From Pseudomonadota bacterium (GTDB lineage: Bacteria; Pseudomonadota; Gammaproteobacteria; Pseudomonadales; Pseudohongiellaceae), in assembly GCA_027623555.1 (NCBI GenBank), contig JAQBSZ010000005.1, positions 1 to 64,000 of the forward strand: 64,000 nucleotides of DNA, in the 5' to 3' direction. Below are positions 27,041 to 37,141 of the stretch, piece after piece (within the stretch, counting starts at the first letter, position 1; every line of letters starts with the position of its first letter). A program made the translations under genes and the position numbers. The notes beneath the pieces are model-generated. The model saw only the letters and a program-made list of their open reading frames with translations. It searched no databases and was not told the origin of the DNA.

Positions 27041-27723
27041 CCAAGCTATGCCCAAGAGTTGCTCCGGGGCAGTGTGCGAGGTTGACCTGATCCTGACTTT
27101 GACGGGACGGCAGCCCGATTTTAGCGAAAACCACTCAAATTAGAGGCTTTGCCTTGTGGTTATCGCATAACCCGCCGATATCGGCTCTATGCAGATCTGC
27201 AACTTTGTAAGACTAGCCAGAGGAGCTAGCAATGAATTGCCTCTGCTGTGTAAGACTGAAAACACATATTTTAACGTCATGCATTTTAAATGCATTGAAA
27301 TACAACTATTTAACGTCATGCGGTAAGCATGCTGAATTAATCAGAACGTAATCAGAAAGTAACCAGGAATTCGAATTTAGACAGACCCGGCACAGGACTC
27401 AATAATTATCAGGAGTCCACTTCAAGATGTACGGGTTAACAGAATCACACTAAGGCGCTAATTATTTAGTTAAAACAAGAAGTTATATGTATGTCGAAGA
27501 ACCCGTAACAGGTTGCTCACGGTCCATGCACTATCCTTGCGGGTAGTGGCGCTTTGTTGTTGTAATTAACTCTATCCCTTATTGGGTTCTGTTGGCAGTA
27601 GAAGGCGAACCTTCTTGGTCGCCCCCGCTGCAATCGCCTTTGTATCACTGCCAATGTGTGCGAAGCGCGGTCAATTCCTTCCCCTGAGTTTACTTCTCTG
27701 GTGTAACAGAAAGTGAACTAATC
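27041..27723 (+). promoter_or_regulatory. Long structured 5' leader of rne
   Basis: No gene is visible in about 680 bases before RNase E. The segment has two copies of TAACGTCATGC (27272-27282, 27311-27321), each running into a stem-loop: TGCATTT/AAATGCA at 27280-27294 and CATGC/GCATG at 27317-27331. Near the start codon AGAAGG/CCTTCT closes a CGAA loop (27600-27615). E. coli rne also has a long leader whose hairpins let RNase E cut its own mRNA. By analogy this leader is probably an autoregulatory element; that is inference. Confidence 0.55.
27272..27321 (+). repeat. Pair of 11-bp direct repeats with hairpins in the rne leader
   Basis: TAACGTCATGC at 27272-27282 and 27311-27321, 39 bases apart. 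The end of each copy forms the left arm of a stem-loop, so the pair may be duplicated structural units. Confidence 0.6.
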
Positions 27724-30492
27724 ATGAAAAGAATATTAATTAACGCAACGCAGGAAGAAGAACTTCGCGTTGCACTCGTCGATGGGCAGCGACTCTACGA
27801 TCTCGATATAGAGCACCGCACCCGAATTCAGAAAAAAGCCAATATCTACATGGGCAAGGTCACCCGCGTGGAGCCTAGCCTGGAAGCCGCATTCGTGGAT
27901 TTTGGTGCCGAGCGCCACGGGTTCCTGCCTCTAAAGGAAATTTCCCGGCAGTATTATCGGGATGGCAAGAGTAATGGTGATAGAAACAATATCAAGGCGA
28001 TGATACCGGAGGGCACCGAGGTAATCGTGCAGGTGGAAAAAGAAGAGCGCGGCAACAAAGGCGCTGCTCTCACTACCTATGTGAGCCTGGCTGGCCGCTA
28101 CCTGGTGTTGATGCCAAACAACCCCAAAGCGGGTGGAATTTCCCGTCGTATTGAGGGAGATGAGCGATCGGAACTGCGCGAAGCCCTGCGTAGTCTGAAC
28201 CTTCCCGACGGTATGGGCATGATCGTGCGTACCGCGGGAGTCGGTAAAGAGCAGGAAGAACTGCAATGGGACCTGGATTACCTGCTGGCACTGTGGAATG
28301 CCATTCAGGAAGCGGCCACAGAGAAACCAGCGCCCTTCCTCATTTACCAGGAAAGCAATGTCATCATCCGCACCATCCGCGATTATCTGCGCAAGGACAT
28401 CGGCGAAGTCTTGTTTGACACGCAGGAATCCTACGATGAGGCCATCGGCTTCATCAACCAGGTGATGCCACAGTATGAGAGTCGCATCAAACTCTATACA
28501 GAAAAGCTCCCCTTGTTCAGCCGTTTCCAGATTGAGAGTCAGATCGAGAGTGCCTTTGAGCGCGAAGTAAAACTGCCGTCAGGCGGGTCGGTGGTAATCG
28601 ATCCAACTGAGGCCCTGATTTCGATTGACATCAATTCCTCGCGCGCTACACGCGGCTCAGACATCGAAGAGACTGCACTGAACACTAACCTGGAGGCAGC
28701 CGATGAGATTGCCCGTCAACTCAGACTTCGTGATATGGGTGGTCTGGTGGTAATCGATTTCATCGACATGAGTTCCAACCGCAATCAGCGTGAAGTCGAA
28801 AATCGCATGCGCGATGCACTGGAAGCGGACCGTGCCAGGGTACAGGTTGGCCGGATATCGAGATTCGGCCTGCTGGAGATGTCCAGACAACGGTTACGAC
28901 CATCCCTGGGTGAAACCAGCGCGATTGTCTGCCCACGCTGCAGTGGCCAGGGCAGCATTCGCGATGTGGAATCCCTTTCGCTGTCAATTTTGCGAATTCT
29001 GCAGGAAGAAGCGAACAAGCAGAAAAGTAAGGAACTCCGTGCGACCGTACCGTTGGTGGTTTCTTCTTATCTGTTGAACGAAAAGCGTGCGGTAGTAGCG
29101 GAAATAGAGCAGCAAAGCGGTACCAGGCTCGTCATCATTCCTAATCCAGAAATGGAGACACCCCATTTCGAAATCACTGGAGTTAACCTCCAGGCGAAGA
29201 CTTATGAAGTAGAGGCCACCGTCGAGCCGGAGCCAGCGGCCAATGTGAAGCCGCAGGCACAGCAGGCGGCGGTACAACAACTACCCTCGGTTAGTAATGT
29301 TTCTACGCAGCGCGCGCTGCCACCCAAGAAGGGCTTATTCGGCTCATTTATCGCGGCGCTGCCAGGTCTATTCAGCACTGCAAAGCCAGCCGCGAAAGCG
29401 CAGCCGCCACAAAGCCAGCAATCCTCACGCAATCGAAATCGCCAGGCTTCCCGAGGTCAACAAGGTCAGCGCACTCAACAAGCCCGTAGTAACGAGCAGA
29501 CTCCTCGCGATAATCGCCATAAAGCGAATCGCGACGATAGCGGAAAGCGCGGCGGGCAACAGCGTCGCAAGCCAGCAGCTACCAGGACTGGAGACGAGTC
29601 TCAGAAACAGCAAGCCAGGCCCGCCGAGGACCAAAACCCGACCCGCAGTACCCAGGCCCAGGAGCAACCTGAATCGGCCGAAAAATCCGCTAAGGCGCAA
29701 CGCAGGCCGGCGAACAAACGTCCCAGGAACACCCGCGAGCGAAAGCGCGGCCCGCGCTCTGAGCAACCGAATGACCAGGTCGCACAATCCGCGGCTGGGA
29801 ATGAAATGGAGCAGGCTGAAACCGCTGCACCACCAGCCGCTTCACAGACCGGTGCTTCGCCAAACGCGGCAGTCGAGGCTTCGCCAAAAACTGGGCAGCA
29901 CAGACCCAGACCTGCAAACAATCAGGTAGCAGCAGACTCGTCTGCCATACCCGAACCGATCCCGGTTGAGCTGGGAAACGCCCAAACCAGGCCGCAGGAC
30001 GCTAGCAAAGACACTCAGCCGTTGCCGAGTGCAGCACCTGAGGGTTCGGTGGATGTTGGAACTGCGGCCGCAAAACCGAAGCGTGCCAGACGAGCTCCTA
30101 AAAAGACGCCTCGCGCGGCAGCAGCAGATTCCATACCCCAGGAGTTTTCAGCCTCAGATACCAATCTGCCTGCTAGTGAAGTGAAACCAGTGCACAACGT
30201 TTCAGCGACTGAAGAGCCGATGTCAGACCTGGCAGTGAGCCCGGCACCTGAAGCTGAACCGCGCGCTGACAACGTCGCTACCAATAGGGCCGCCGCTAGC
30301 CCAGCAGTAGGGAAACAAACAGACAGCCCTGAGCCAATAAACAGCCCTGAGCCAATAAACAGCCCTGAGCCGATAAAGAGCCCAGAAGCGCAGACTTCTG
30401 GTCAGGTTGTAGCGGCACCCGCCGTGCCGGCTGGTGGCCGGGCGTCGAATGACCCGCGTGAAGTACGCAAACGCCAGCTGGCTGAGCAGTAA
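27724..30492 (+). CDS. rne: Ribonuclease E
   Basis: The endonuclease of bulk mRNA decay and of rRNA/tRNA processing, and scaffold of the degradosome. The S1 domain is near residues 35-120 ([20 protein letters not shown]). Catalytic D302 ([12 protein letters not shown]) and D345 (VIDFIDM) are present, as is the Zn-link C403-PR-C406. Numbering is one less than in E. coli. [20 protein letters not shown] (535-554) looks like the amphipathic membrane-targeting helix. The remaining C-terminus is low-complexity, Arg/Pro/Gln-rich RNA-binding and scaffold sequence with three SPEPIN repeats. 922 residues, stop followed by a bidirectional terminator. Confidence 0.97.
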   Translation: MKRILINATQEEELRVALVDGQRLYDLDIEHRTRIQKKANIYMGKVTRVEPSLEAAFVDFGAERHGFLPLKEISRQYYRDGKSNGDRNNIKAMIPEGTEVIVQVEKEERGNKGAALTTYVSLAGRYLVLMPNNPKAGGISRRIEGDERSELREALRSLNLPDGMGMIVRTAGVGKEQEELQWDLDYLLALWNAIQEAATEKPAPFLIYQESNVIIRTIRDYLRKDIGEVLFDTQESYDEAIGFINQVMPQYESRIKLYTEKLPLFSRFQIESQIESAFEREVKLPSGGSVVIDPTEALISIDINSSRATRGSDIEETALNTNLEAADEIARQLRLRDMGGLVVIDFIDMSSNRNQREVENRMRDALEADRARVQVGRISRFGLLEMSRQRLRPSLGETSAIVCPRCSGQGSIRDVESLSLSILRILQEEANKQKSKELRATVPLVVSSYLLNEKRAVVAEIEQQSGTRLVIIPNPEMETPHFEITGVNLQAKTYEVEATVEPEPAANVKPQAQQAAVQQLPSVSNVSTQRALPPKKGLFGSFIAALPGLFSTAKPAAKAQPPQSQQSSRNRNRQASRGQQGQRTQQARSNEQTPRDNRHKANRDDSGKRGGQQRRKPAATRTGDESQKQQARPAEDQNPTRSTQAQEQPESAEKSAKAQRRPANKRPRNTRERKRGPRSEQPNDQVAQSAAGNEMEQAETAAPPAASQTGASPNAAVEASPKTGQHRPRPANNQVAADSSAIPEPIPVELGNAQTRPQDASKDTQPLPSAAPEGSVDVGTAAAKPKRARRAPKKTPRAAAADSIPQEFSASDTNLPASEVKPVHNVSATEEPMSDLAVSPAPEAEPRADNVATNRAAASPAVGKQTDSPEPINSPEPINSPEPIKSPEAQTSGQVVAAPAVPAGGRASNDPREVRKRQLAEQ
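30325..30378 (+). repeat. Three 18-bp tandem repeats inside rne
   Basis: Unit AGCCCTGAGCCAATAAAC occurs twice exactly and a third time with two changes, encoding repeated SPEPIN hexapeptides near the RNase E C-terminus. Confidence 0.9.
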
Positions 30493-30539
30493 CGCAATCA
30501 ATGAAAGGGGTATTCGTCGAAGCAGCATGCTGTGCATGA

Positions 30540-30594
30540 AACTACGTCTATCGATACGCATGTAACTGCGTCTATCGATACGCCTGAAACTGCG
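30540..30594. repeat. 24-bp tandem repeats downstream of rne
   Basis: Two units, at 30540-30563 and 30564-30587, share AACT-R-CGTCTATCGATACGC. A third begins (AACTGCG, 30588-30594). Each contains the palindrome TATCGATA. They lie between the rne stop and its terminator. Confidence 0.75.
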
Positions 30595-30614
30595 CAGCTG
30601 ATTATTGCCAGGCC

Positions 30615-30643
30615 AAAAAAAGCCCGTTTTAGCGGGCTTTTTT
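30615..30643. terminator. Bidirectional terminator between rne and etfA
   Basis: AGCCCG (30621-30626) pairs with CGGGCT (30633-30638) around TTTTAG, with six A before and six T after the core. It serves the converging rne and etfBA transcripts. Confidence 0.92.
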
Positions 30644-30658
30644 GCGCGAAGAAACCTG

Positions 30659-31585
30659 TCAGAGAGCCTGTTCCAGTTCCGGCAATACCTTGAACAGATC
30701 GGCTACCAATCCGTAGTCGGCAACTTGAAAAATGGGTGCTTCCTCATCCTTGTTTATCGCCACGATGACCTTGCTGTCTTTCATACCAGCCAGATGCTGG
30801 ATGGCGCCAGAGATACCCACGGCAATATACAGGTCCGGAGCTACAATCTTGCCGGTTTGACCCACCTGGTAATCATTTGGTACGAAGCCCGCATCGACGG
30901 CGGCTCTGGAAGCCCCGATCGCTGCACCAAGCTTGTCAGCTACCTTTTCCAGCAGTACGAAGCTTTCACCGTTCTGCATGCCCCGCCCACCCGAGATAAT
31001 AATGGACGCCGCGGTCAGCTCGGGCCTTTCCGATGCAGAAAGCTGTTCCCCCACGAAGCGGGAGAGCGCTTGCTCGACAACAAAATCCGTGGCTTCAACC
31101 GGCGCACTGCCGCCACTTGCGACTTCGTCGAATGCCGTCGTCCGCACCGTAATCACCTTAATCGGATCCGTAGACTGCACTGTGGCCAAGGCACTGCCAG
31201 CATAGATCGGACGCACAAACGTATCGGGAGATTGCACTTGAATGATGTCGGAGATTTGTGCCACGCCCAACAACGCGGCCACGCGCGGAAGCAGGTTCTT
31301 GCCGGTAGTGGTGGCGGCAGCCAGGATATGCGTCGCGTTTTTACCCAGTTCAACAACCAGGGGTGCCACACTCTCGGCAAGCTGATGTTCATAGCAGGGA
31401 TTGTCGGCGACGATGACCTTGCTTACGCCACTGAGCTGCGCAGCACTCTCGGCGGCAGCCTGGCATGCACTTCCGGCAACCAGCAGTTCGATGTCGCCAC
31501 CGATGGCCTGGGCGGCCGCGATGGTACTTCCGGTTGCTGGCTTGAGTGAACTATTGTCGTGCTCGGCTATTACTAATATAGACAT
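30659..31585 (-). CDS. etfA: Electron transfer flavoprotein alpha subunit
   Basis: The FAD-carrying subunit of ETF, which accepts electrons from acyl-CoA and related dehydrogenases and passes them to ETF-ubiquinone oxidoreductase. The C-terminal FAD domain is clear: [40 protein letters not shown] and [16 protein letters not shown]. 308 residues. It starts 18 bases after etfB. No dehydrogenase or ETF-QO gene lies in the window. Confidence 0.96.
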   Translation of the reverse strand: MSILVIAEHDNSSLKPATGSTIAAAQAIGGDIELLVAGSACQAAAESAAQLSGVSKVIVADNPCYEHQLAESVAPLVVELGKNATHILAAATTTGKNLLPRVAALLGVAQISDIIQVQSPDTFVRPIYAGSALATVQSTDPIKVITVRTTAFDEVASGGSAPVEATDFVVEQALSRFVGEQLSASERPELTAASIIISGGRGMQNGESFVLLEKVADKLGAAIGASRAAVDAGFVPNDYQVGQTGKIVAPDLYIAVGISGAIQHLAGMKDSKVIVAINKDEEAPIFQVADYGLVADLFKVLPELEQAL

Positions 31586-31603
31586 ATTCGGTGTCGGAAC
31601 CTC

Positions 31604-32353
31604 TCAGATGACCTTGGCTTCTGAACGCAACTTTTCAACCAGTTCTGCAACTGACTCGACCTTGATTCCAGCTAAACGTTCTGGTGGTGGTGCAACACTC
31701 AGGATTTTCAGGCCTGAGCGGATTTCTACTCCGAGCTCTGCCGGAGTCAGCTTGTCGATAGGTTTCTTCTTCGCCTTCATGATATTTGGCAATGAGGCGT
31801 AGCGAGGCTCGTTCAAGCGTAAATCAGTGGTTACGATGGCCGGTAAAGTCAGCAGAACGGTCTGCTCACCGCCGTCGATTTCGCGACTCACCTTGATTTT
31901 ACCATCCTGCAGTTCGGCCTTGCAGGCAAAAGTGCCTTGCGGGTAGTTACACAGCGCGGCAAGCATCTGACCAACCTGGTTATTGTCAGTATCGATCGAG
32001 AGCTTGCCCAGAATTACCAGGTCGATCTGCTCTTTGTCGACTAGCGCTTGCAGAATCTTGGCCACGCTCAGTGGATCGACAGACTCTTCAGCTTCCACCA
32101 GAATGCCGCGATCGGCGCCTAGCGCCAATGCGGTGCGAATCTGTTCCTGGCAGGCCTGCGGACCAACTGATACCGCGATGACTTCTTCAGCAGAACCTGC
32201 TTCTTTGAAACGTATGGCTGCTTCTACGGCAATCTCGCAAAACGGATTAATCGCCATCTTGGCATTGGTCAGATCAACTCCGCTGCCATCGGATTTCACC
32301 CGGACTTTCACATTAGCGTCGACAACGCGCTTAATTCCAACAAGAATCTTCAT
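31604..32353 (-). CDS. etfB: Electron transfer flavoprotein beta subunit
   Basis: The AMP-binding partner of EtfA. It begins [19 protein letters not shown] and contains [18 protein letters not shown] and the recognition-loop region [29 protein letters not shown]. The open frame reaches 32416, but ATG at 32353, preceded by GGAGA at a good distance, gives the family start and 249 residues. Confidence 0.96.
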   Translation of the reverse strand: MKILVGIKRVVDANVKVRVKSDGSGVDLTNAKMAINPFCEIAVEAAIRFKEAGSAEEVIAVSVGPQACQEQIRTALALGADRGILVEAEESVDPLSVAKILQALVDKEQIDLVILGKLSIDTDNNQVGQMLAALCNYPQGTFACKAELQDGKIKVSREIDGGEQTVLLTLPAIVTTDLRLNEPRYASLPNIMKAKKKPIDKLTPAELGVEIRSGLKILSVAPPPERLAGIKVESVAELVEKLRSEAKVI

Positions 32354-32428
32354 GGATTCTCCAGTACCTGCATTCAGATGAGATTGGCCGCCGAAAATCG
32401 AGCCAGTGTGGCCCAAAAAAGGCGGCTA

Positions 32429-32457
32429 ATAATGCCGTTTTTGCCTGGCAAGGTCAA
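32429..32457 (-). promoter_or_regulatory. Candidate promoter of etfBA
   Basis: Minus strand TTGACC (32457-32452) and CATTAT (32434-32429) with 17 bases between. It overlaps a small CGGC/GCCG hairpin followed by six T, which might end DUF1285 transcription. Confidence 0.45.
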
Positions 32458-32469
32458 CCAGGCCCCAGT

Positions 32470-33114
32470 TCACTCGGTGCCGCCGGAGCCGCCAAATACG
32501 AAGAATTGCTGGCTACTCCAGACTCCTACAGAGCCATCGCATTCCTGGGTATTCGCCTCGCACAAGTCAACCAGCCGGTAAAATACCGCGCGCGTTATCA
32601 AGGCATGCAGACCACGGCGCACGTGTACCATCGGATGTGGCTCCGCGCCCGCTGCGCTGAGGTCAACAATGATGGGGTGCTCCTTATCGGCAGTTACCGA
32701 CTCGCCGGTGTTCGTGGTGAACACAATAACCTGGTCCCGGCCGCTAGCATTCACCTCCATCTGGTTAGCGATGAACGGACAATCTTCCACGCGGATGCGC
32801 ACCTTTTCTACCGGGGTAACCAGGTAATAGTGTTGATCTGCGTCGCGCCGGAGTATCGAAGCAAACAGATTCACCATGGCATGCCGGCGGATCGGTTTGC
32901 CCTCATGCAACCAGGTGCCGTCCCGCGCAATCAGCATATCCATCTCCCCGCAGAACGGAGGATCCCAAAGGTGTACCGGCGCCGGTCCACGCTGTTTGAT
33001 CTTCGCAACCAGCTTGAAAGGATCTATGGGGGCGCCCTGGTCAGCTGTCGGCGCATCAGGTGATGTAGCGGAGATGGGATTACCTCGTCTCAGTATCGAT
33101 GTGGGCTTAGCCAC
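32470..33114 (-). CDS. DUF1285 family protein
   Basis: 214 residues, cytoplasmic, no signal or membrane segment. The core matches DUF1285: GTWLHEGKPIRRHAMVNLFA, SILRRDADQHYYLVTPVEK and IRVEDCPFIANQM. The biochemical function of the family is not known. It is transcribed away from mnmH and lies upstream of etfB on the same strand. The C-terminal tail beyond about residue 195 (EANTQECDGSVGV) is not conserved as far as I can tell. Confidence 0.8.
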   Translation of the reverse strand: MAKPTSILRRGNPISATSPDAPTADQGAPIDPFKLVAKIKQRGPAPVHLWDPPFCGEMDMLIARDGTWLHEGKPIRRHAMVNLFASILRRDADQHYYLVTPVEKVRIRVEDCPFIANQMEVNASGRDQVIVFTTNTGESVTADKEHPIIVDLSAAGAEPHPMVHVRRGLHALITRAVFYRLVDLCEANTQECDGSVGVWSSQQFFVFGGSGGTE

Positions 33115-33282
33115 TGGTCATCTGTGGTGATTGCTAACTATTGTAAATCAGGTTACACCGCCAGCCGATAGCAAAAGCAAGCTCTGGCTACTTCTCGCCG
33201 AACCCCCGGTAGCAGCCCGACTGACCGATAGGGAGATACGGCACCCGATGGTACACTTATTGATCGCAATAGATATTCCGTA

Positions 33283-34392
33283 ATGCCAGAACTCATCACC
33301 CTGTCTAGTTTCGCTGATTTATTCCTGTACGACATTCCACTACTGGACGTGCGTGCACCGGCTGAGTTTGCGCATGGAGCATTCCCCCAAGCAGTTAATT
33401 TTCCCCTGTTATCCGATGCAGAGCGGCAAGCCATCGGCATTCGTTATAAGCAAGCTGGGCAGGATGCTGCCGTGAGTCTCGGGCATGAACTGGTAAGTGG
33501 CACAACCAGAGAGCAACGTGTCGCCGACTGGTTAGCATTTCTGGCGGAAAACCCTTCCGCACTGTTGTATTGCTTTCGTGGTGGACTGCGTTCGAGTGTG
33601 GTACAGCAATGGCTCGATGAGTGTGGAATAAAAATTCCACGCATTGCAGGTGGCTACAAGGCACTACGGCGCTTTCTCATCGACGAGCTCGACAAGGCCG
33701 GGCGATGCGATAATTTTATTATTGTCGGGGGCAAGACCGGGAGTGGCAAGACTCACCTGATTAAGCAACTACCGTCCAGTGTCGATCTGGAAGGTTGTGC
33801 TCAACACAGAGGCTCTGCCTTTGGCAGGCGCACCATTCCCCAGCCCAGCCAGGTAAATTTCGAGAATGTTTTGTCTGTGGCGTTTTTAAAACTACCCTAT
33901 AAGCAGGCGAATAGAATTTTTCTGGAAGATGAGAGCCGTGCCATTGGCTCCCTTTCCCTGCCTCTGAAGCTTCACGAAAGCATGCGGCAAGCGCCCATTG
34001 CAATTATTGAAGAGACTACCCAGTCGCGTGTCGATACCGTACTCAATGATTATATACAGGCAAACTTCCTCGACTTTCAGCAACTTTACCCGGAAGATTT
34101 CAAAGATCGATTCAACGAATCGCTCTTATCAAGTCTGGATCGTATCAGACGCCGCCTGGGCGATGAGAACTACCGGGCTGTTAAACAGTCGATGGCAGCA
34201 GCCCAGCTTGCTCAAGACCAGCACGAAGCCATGCATCTACATCGACTATGGATTACTTGTCTCTTGAAGAATTACTACGACCCCATGTATGACTACCAAC
34301 TCAACAAGAAAGGTCAGCATGTAGTATTCAGAGGCAACAGGGCCGAATTTTTAACCTGGGCCGGTCATCTGGATACCCAACTTGCCTCCTGA
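33283..34392 (+). CDS. mnmH: tRNA 2-selenouridine synthase
   Basis: Replaces sulfur by selenium (through a geranyl intermediate) at the wobble 2-thiouridine of tRNA-Lys, Glu and Gln. An N-terminal rhodanese domain carries Cys97 in YCFRGGLRSS, the same position as in E. coli YbbB. A P-loop GGKTGSGKT follows at 149-157. 369 residues is normal. The enzyme needs selenophosphate from SelD, which is not in the window. The 3' end overlaps the AddB-like gene by 11 bases, so the three genes here form an operon. Confidence 0.95.
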   Translation: MPELITLSSFADLFLYDIPLLDVRAPAEFAHGAFPQAVNFPLLSDAERQAIGIRYKQAGQDAAVSLGHELVSGTTREQRVADWLAFLAENPSALLYCFRGGLRSSVVQQWLDECGIKIPRIAGGYKALRRFLIDELDKAGRCDNFIIVGGKTGSGKTHLIKQLPSSVDLEGCAQHRGSAFGRRTIPQPSQVNFENVLSVAFLKLPYKQANRIFLEDESRAIGSLSLPLKLHESMRQAPIAIIEETTQSRVDTVLNDYIQANFLDFQQLYPEDFKDRFNESLLSSLDRIRRRLGDENYRAVKQSMAAAQLAQDQHEAMHLHRLWITCLLKNYYDPMYDYQLNKKGQHVVFRGNRAEFLTWAGHLDTQLAS

Positions 34393-37141
34393 GTCTTCAT
34401 CTATTCATCGCATTGATCTTGCCAGCCTGGGTGATGCGCTGATCAGAGGAGCTACTGTGCTGGTTCCCAATCATCGAATTCGTGAAGCTGTACTTGCTGA
34501 GTTCACGACCTCCTTCAAGCCAACTACTTTTCGCACTCCCCAAGTCATTGCTATCGATATATGGATTAAAAAGCAATGGGAGACTCTGGCAATAGCTGGG
34601 GAACAACCCTTTATCAGTTACCGGATAATGAGTGCAGCAGAAGAGTTGCTACTCTGGACTTCGATTGTTGAGAATACCCGGGACTTGCTACCTCTGCTTA
34701 ATCCGGAAGAGACCGCCGCGCTGGTAAGTCACAGTTACCTGCTCATGAAGCAGTGGATACCGGCCACACGCGCACAACTTCAATTGCAAGCTAACGCCGG
34801 TCTGGTGGATATTTCTGCTTTCATGGCATGGGTGGAGCAGTTTCAGAAACAGTGTGAAGAAAAGCAACTCATTAGCCTGGTGGACTGTACCGAAAAGCTT
34901 GTCGACACACTGGATCATTCGGAGTTGCTACAGAACTCTACTGATATCCTGCTCCTCAATTTTTACCAGCCTCCTCCCCTTTACCAGGCATTGTTTGCCA
35001 AGCTGCCAGATGCCAGGCAAATCTTCACCATCGCTATCGAGAGCAGCGATTCTCGCTGCGCTACTCGCCGACATGAATTTATCGACAGTCTCAGCGAGAT
35101 CAGGGCTTGTTGTAACTGGGCACAGGCGCTCTTAGCCGCACAGCCCAACATGCATATTGGCATTATCTGCAATAGTGATGACACCGAGAAACGCGCCATC
35201 GAAGCGGTGTTCCGCGATGTATTGCAACCTGATGCGCTGATCGAGCTGGCAAATGAAACCCATCTCTTTAATGGCAATCGCGCAAAGGAGCGGCTCGATG
35301 GGGCCGGCTTCATACATGACGCCTTGTTGTTGCTGGGGCTTATGCATGAAGAGCAAAACAGTCACAACTTGAGTCGCCTCTTGCAGTCACCCTTTATTCC
35401 AGCGGACCAGGACGAGAGCGAAGCACGCGGGCAGATGGATCTCTACATGCGCCGCCGCTTGCCAGCGACCTGTTCATTGCAGGACTTCTCTTATCACCTG
35501 TCACGGAAGGACAAATCATTTCACTGCCCTCATCTGAGTGACGCCATCACCGCGATGAAGACGCTGTTGCGCGGCGCGCGCTCAACTGCCAGCTGCGCAG
35601 ACTGGTCGGCATGTTTTACTGCGATACTCGACAGATTCGGCTGGCCTGGTGAAGTACTTAGCGCCGCAGAACAACAGGTGTATACCGTGTGGCAGGAAGC
35701 ATTGGCCACGTTTGCAGCAGCGAGCACCGCCCTGGGCTCGCTCGATGCCAGATCGGCACTCGCCTGTCTGCAACTGATCTGCAGTCAGACTTATCAGCGC
35801 CAAAGATTTGACGCAAGCAGACCGCTCTCGCTGCTCTCGGTTCAGGAAGCCGTTGGTTTGCAGTTTGATCATGTCTGGTTGCTCAGCTTCGATGACCAGC
35901 GCTGGCCCCAGGCAGCCAGCCCCTCACCATTCTTGCCCTACAGCCTGCAGCGGGAATTTTGCCTTCCCGGGAGTCATAGCGACGTGCAATTCCAGCTGTG
36001 CCGCGAACTGTTTGCTTTACTGCTCCGCTCGGTAAGCGATTCTTGCATTGTCAGCCATCACCTCACTGAGGGTGAGCAACAATTTCGCGGCAGCAGCTTC
36101 ACGCGACATTTTCCGCTAACGGCCATTGACCTGGTGTCGGTGAGTGCCATTAACGGCTATGCAGCGCAGCTGGCGAATCGGAGCAGCCTGGTCCAGGTCA
36201 GTGATTGCCCGACCTTTCCGGTCCTCGATGACGAGAGTGTCCAGGGTGGGCAGAGTGTAATCAGCAAGCAATCGAGCTGTCCGTTTCGAGCCTTTGCACA
36301 TCACCGTCTGCATGCCGAACCATTGGAAGAATTTGCTACAGGTCTGAACAGCATGGCCCGTGGCTCGGCCATGCATGTAGCCCTTGAATCCCTGTTCGAG
36401 TCAGTCACCTCGCGTGCAGTACTCATTGCCCTGACCGAGGAACAGATTGCTCAGCAATGCCGTGACTCGGCCGCACTGGCTGTGGACTACCTGGCCAGAA
36501 ACTATCGCAGCGTGATGACGCCAAGATTCCGGGCCATAGAACAACAACGCATTTGCAAATTATTGCGCGCCTTTCTCAGCCTGGAGACAAAGCGCGAAGA
36601 CTTCGAGATTATCGCCCGTGAAATCTCCCAACAGAGTCGGCTCGAAGGTCTCACTCTGAATCTGAAGATTGATCGGATCGACAGACTTGGCGATGGTTCA
36701 ATAGCAGTGATGGATTACAAAACCGGGAAGTATACCCCTACCCGTCAATCCTGGCTGGAAGCACGCCCGGAGGATATGCAATTACCACTGTACTACACAG
36801 TCACGGCAGAACAACAATCCGCAGAGGTAAGTGCGGTTACCATCGCCCATATCAATGCCGGGAATATTGCCTACTCCGGCCTGGCTGCTCGCAATAATTT
36901 CGATTCGGCACTAAAACCGATTGACGAAGATGCCAAACTCGCTACCACCTGGTCGGCAGTTACCGAGCAGTGGGAAAACCAGGTTCGCTCGCTCGCGCGA
37001 GAATTTATTCAGGGCCAAGCTCAGGTTATGCCGGCGCGGGGATTTCATTCCTGCCAATACTGCGGATTACAGCCCCTCTGTCGAATCCAGGAACTCACGG
37101 GAAAAGATGCCCAACTCGGTGCTGATGAGGAAGTGCCATGA
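34382..37141 (+). CDS. AddB-like helicase-nuclease subunit with Fe-S cysteines
   Basis: 919 residues, resembling the 'probable DNA repair protein' group related to AddB. The N-terminal two thirds is a degenerate UvrD-like fold (ATVLVPNHRIREAVLAEF; LSVQEAVGLQFDHVWLLSFD) with no intact Walker A. A RecB-type PD-(D/E)XK nuclease lies at the C-terminus (IDRIDRLGDGSIAVMDYKTGKY, D778 and K780). C633 (SCPFRA) with C891, C894 and C900 (C-x2-C-x5-C) reproduces the four cysteines that bind a 4Fe-4S cluster in AddB. It would act with the following gene in double-strand-break end resection. The start is TTG inside mnmH; its end overlaps the next gene by 4 bases. Confidence 0.88.
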   Translation: MPPESSSIHRIDLASLGDALIRGATVLVPNHRIREAVLAEFTTSFKPTTFRTPQVIAIDIWIKKQWETLAIAGEQPFISYRIMSAAEELLLWTSIVENTRDLLPLLNPEETAALVSHSYLLMKQWIPATRAQLQLQANAGLVDISAFMAWVEQFQKQCEEKQLISLVDCTEKLVDTLDHSELLQNSTDILLLNFYQPPPLYQALFAKLPDARQIFTIAIESSDSRCATRRHEFIDSLSEIRACCNWAQALLAAQPNMHIGIICNSDDTEKRAIEAVFRDVLQPDALIELANETHLFNGNRAKERLDGAGFIHDALLLLGLMHEEQNSHNLSRLLQSPFIPADQDESEARGQMDLYMRRRLPATCSLQDFSYHLSRKDKSFHCPHLSDAITAMKTLLRGARSTASCADWSACFTAILDRFGWPGEVLSAAEQQVYTVWQEALATFAAASTALGSLDARSALACLQLICSQTYQRQRFDASRPLSLLSVQEAVGLQFDHVWLLSFDDQRWPQAASPSPFLPYSLQREFCLPGSHSDVQFQLCRELFALLLRSVSDSCIVSHHLTEGEQQFRGSSFTRHFPLTAIDLVSVSAINGYAAQLANRSSLVQVSDCPTFPVLDDESVQGGQSVISKQSSCPFRAFAHHRLHAEPLEEFATGLNSMARGSAMHVALESLFESVTSRAVLIALTEEQIAQQCRDSAALAVDYLARNYRSVMTPRFRAIEQQRICKLLRAFLSLETKREDFEIIAREISQQSRLEGLTLNLKIDRIDRLGDGSIAVMDYKTGKYTPTRQSWLEARPEDMQLPLYYTVTAEQQSAEVSAVTIAHINAGNIAYSGLAARNNFDSALKPIDEDAKLATTWSAVTEQWENQVRSLAREFIQGQAQVMPARGFHSCQYCGLQPLCRIQELTGKDAQLGADEEVP

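Noticed and set aside
26774-27134. Two short minus-strand frames in the rne upstream region
   Set aside because: They lack family resemblance and overlap the predicted promoter and leader of rne.
30605-31549. A 314-codon open frame on the plus strand opposite etfA
   Set aside because: It is fully antisense to a certain etfA gene, has no family resemblance and begins inside the rne/etfA terminator.
32506-33063. A 185-codon plus-strand frame opposite the DUF1285 gene
   Set aside because: Antisense shadow; the minus-strand frame matches DUF1285 and this one matches nothing.
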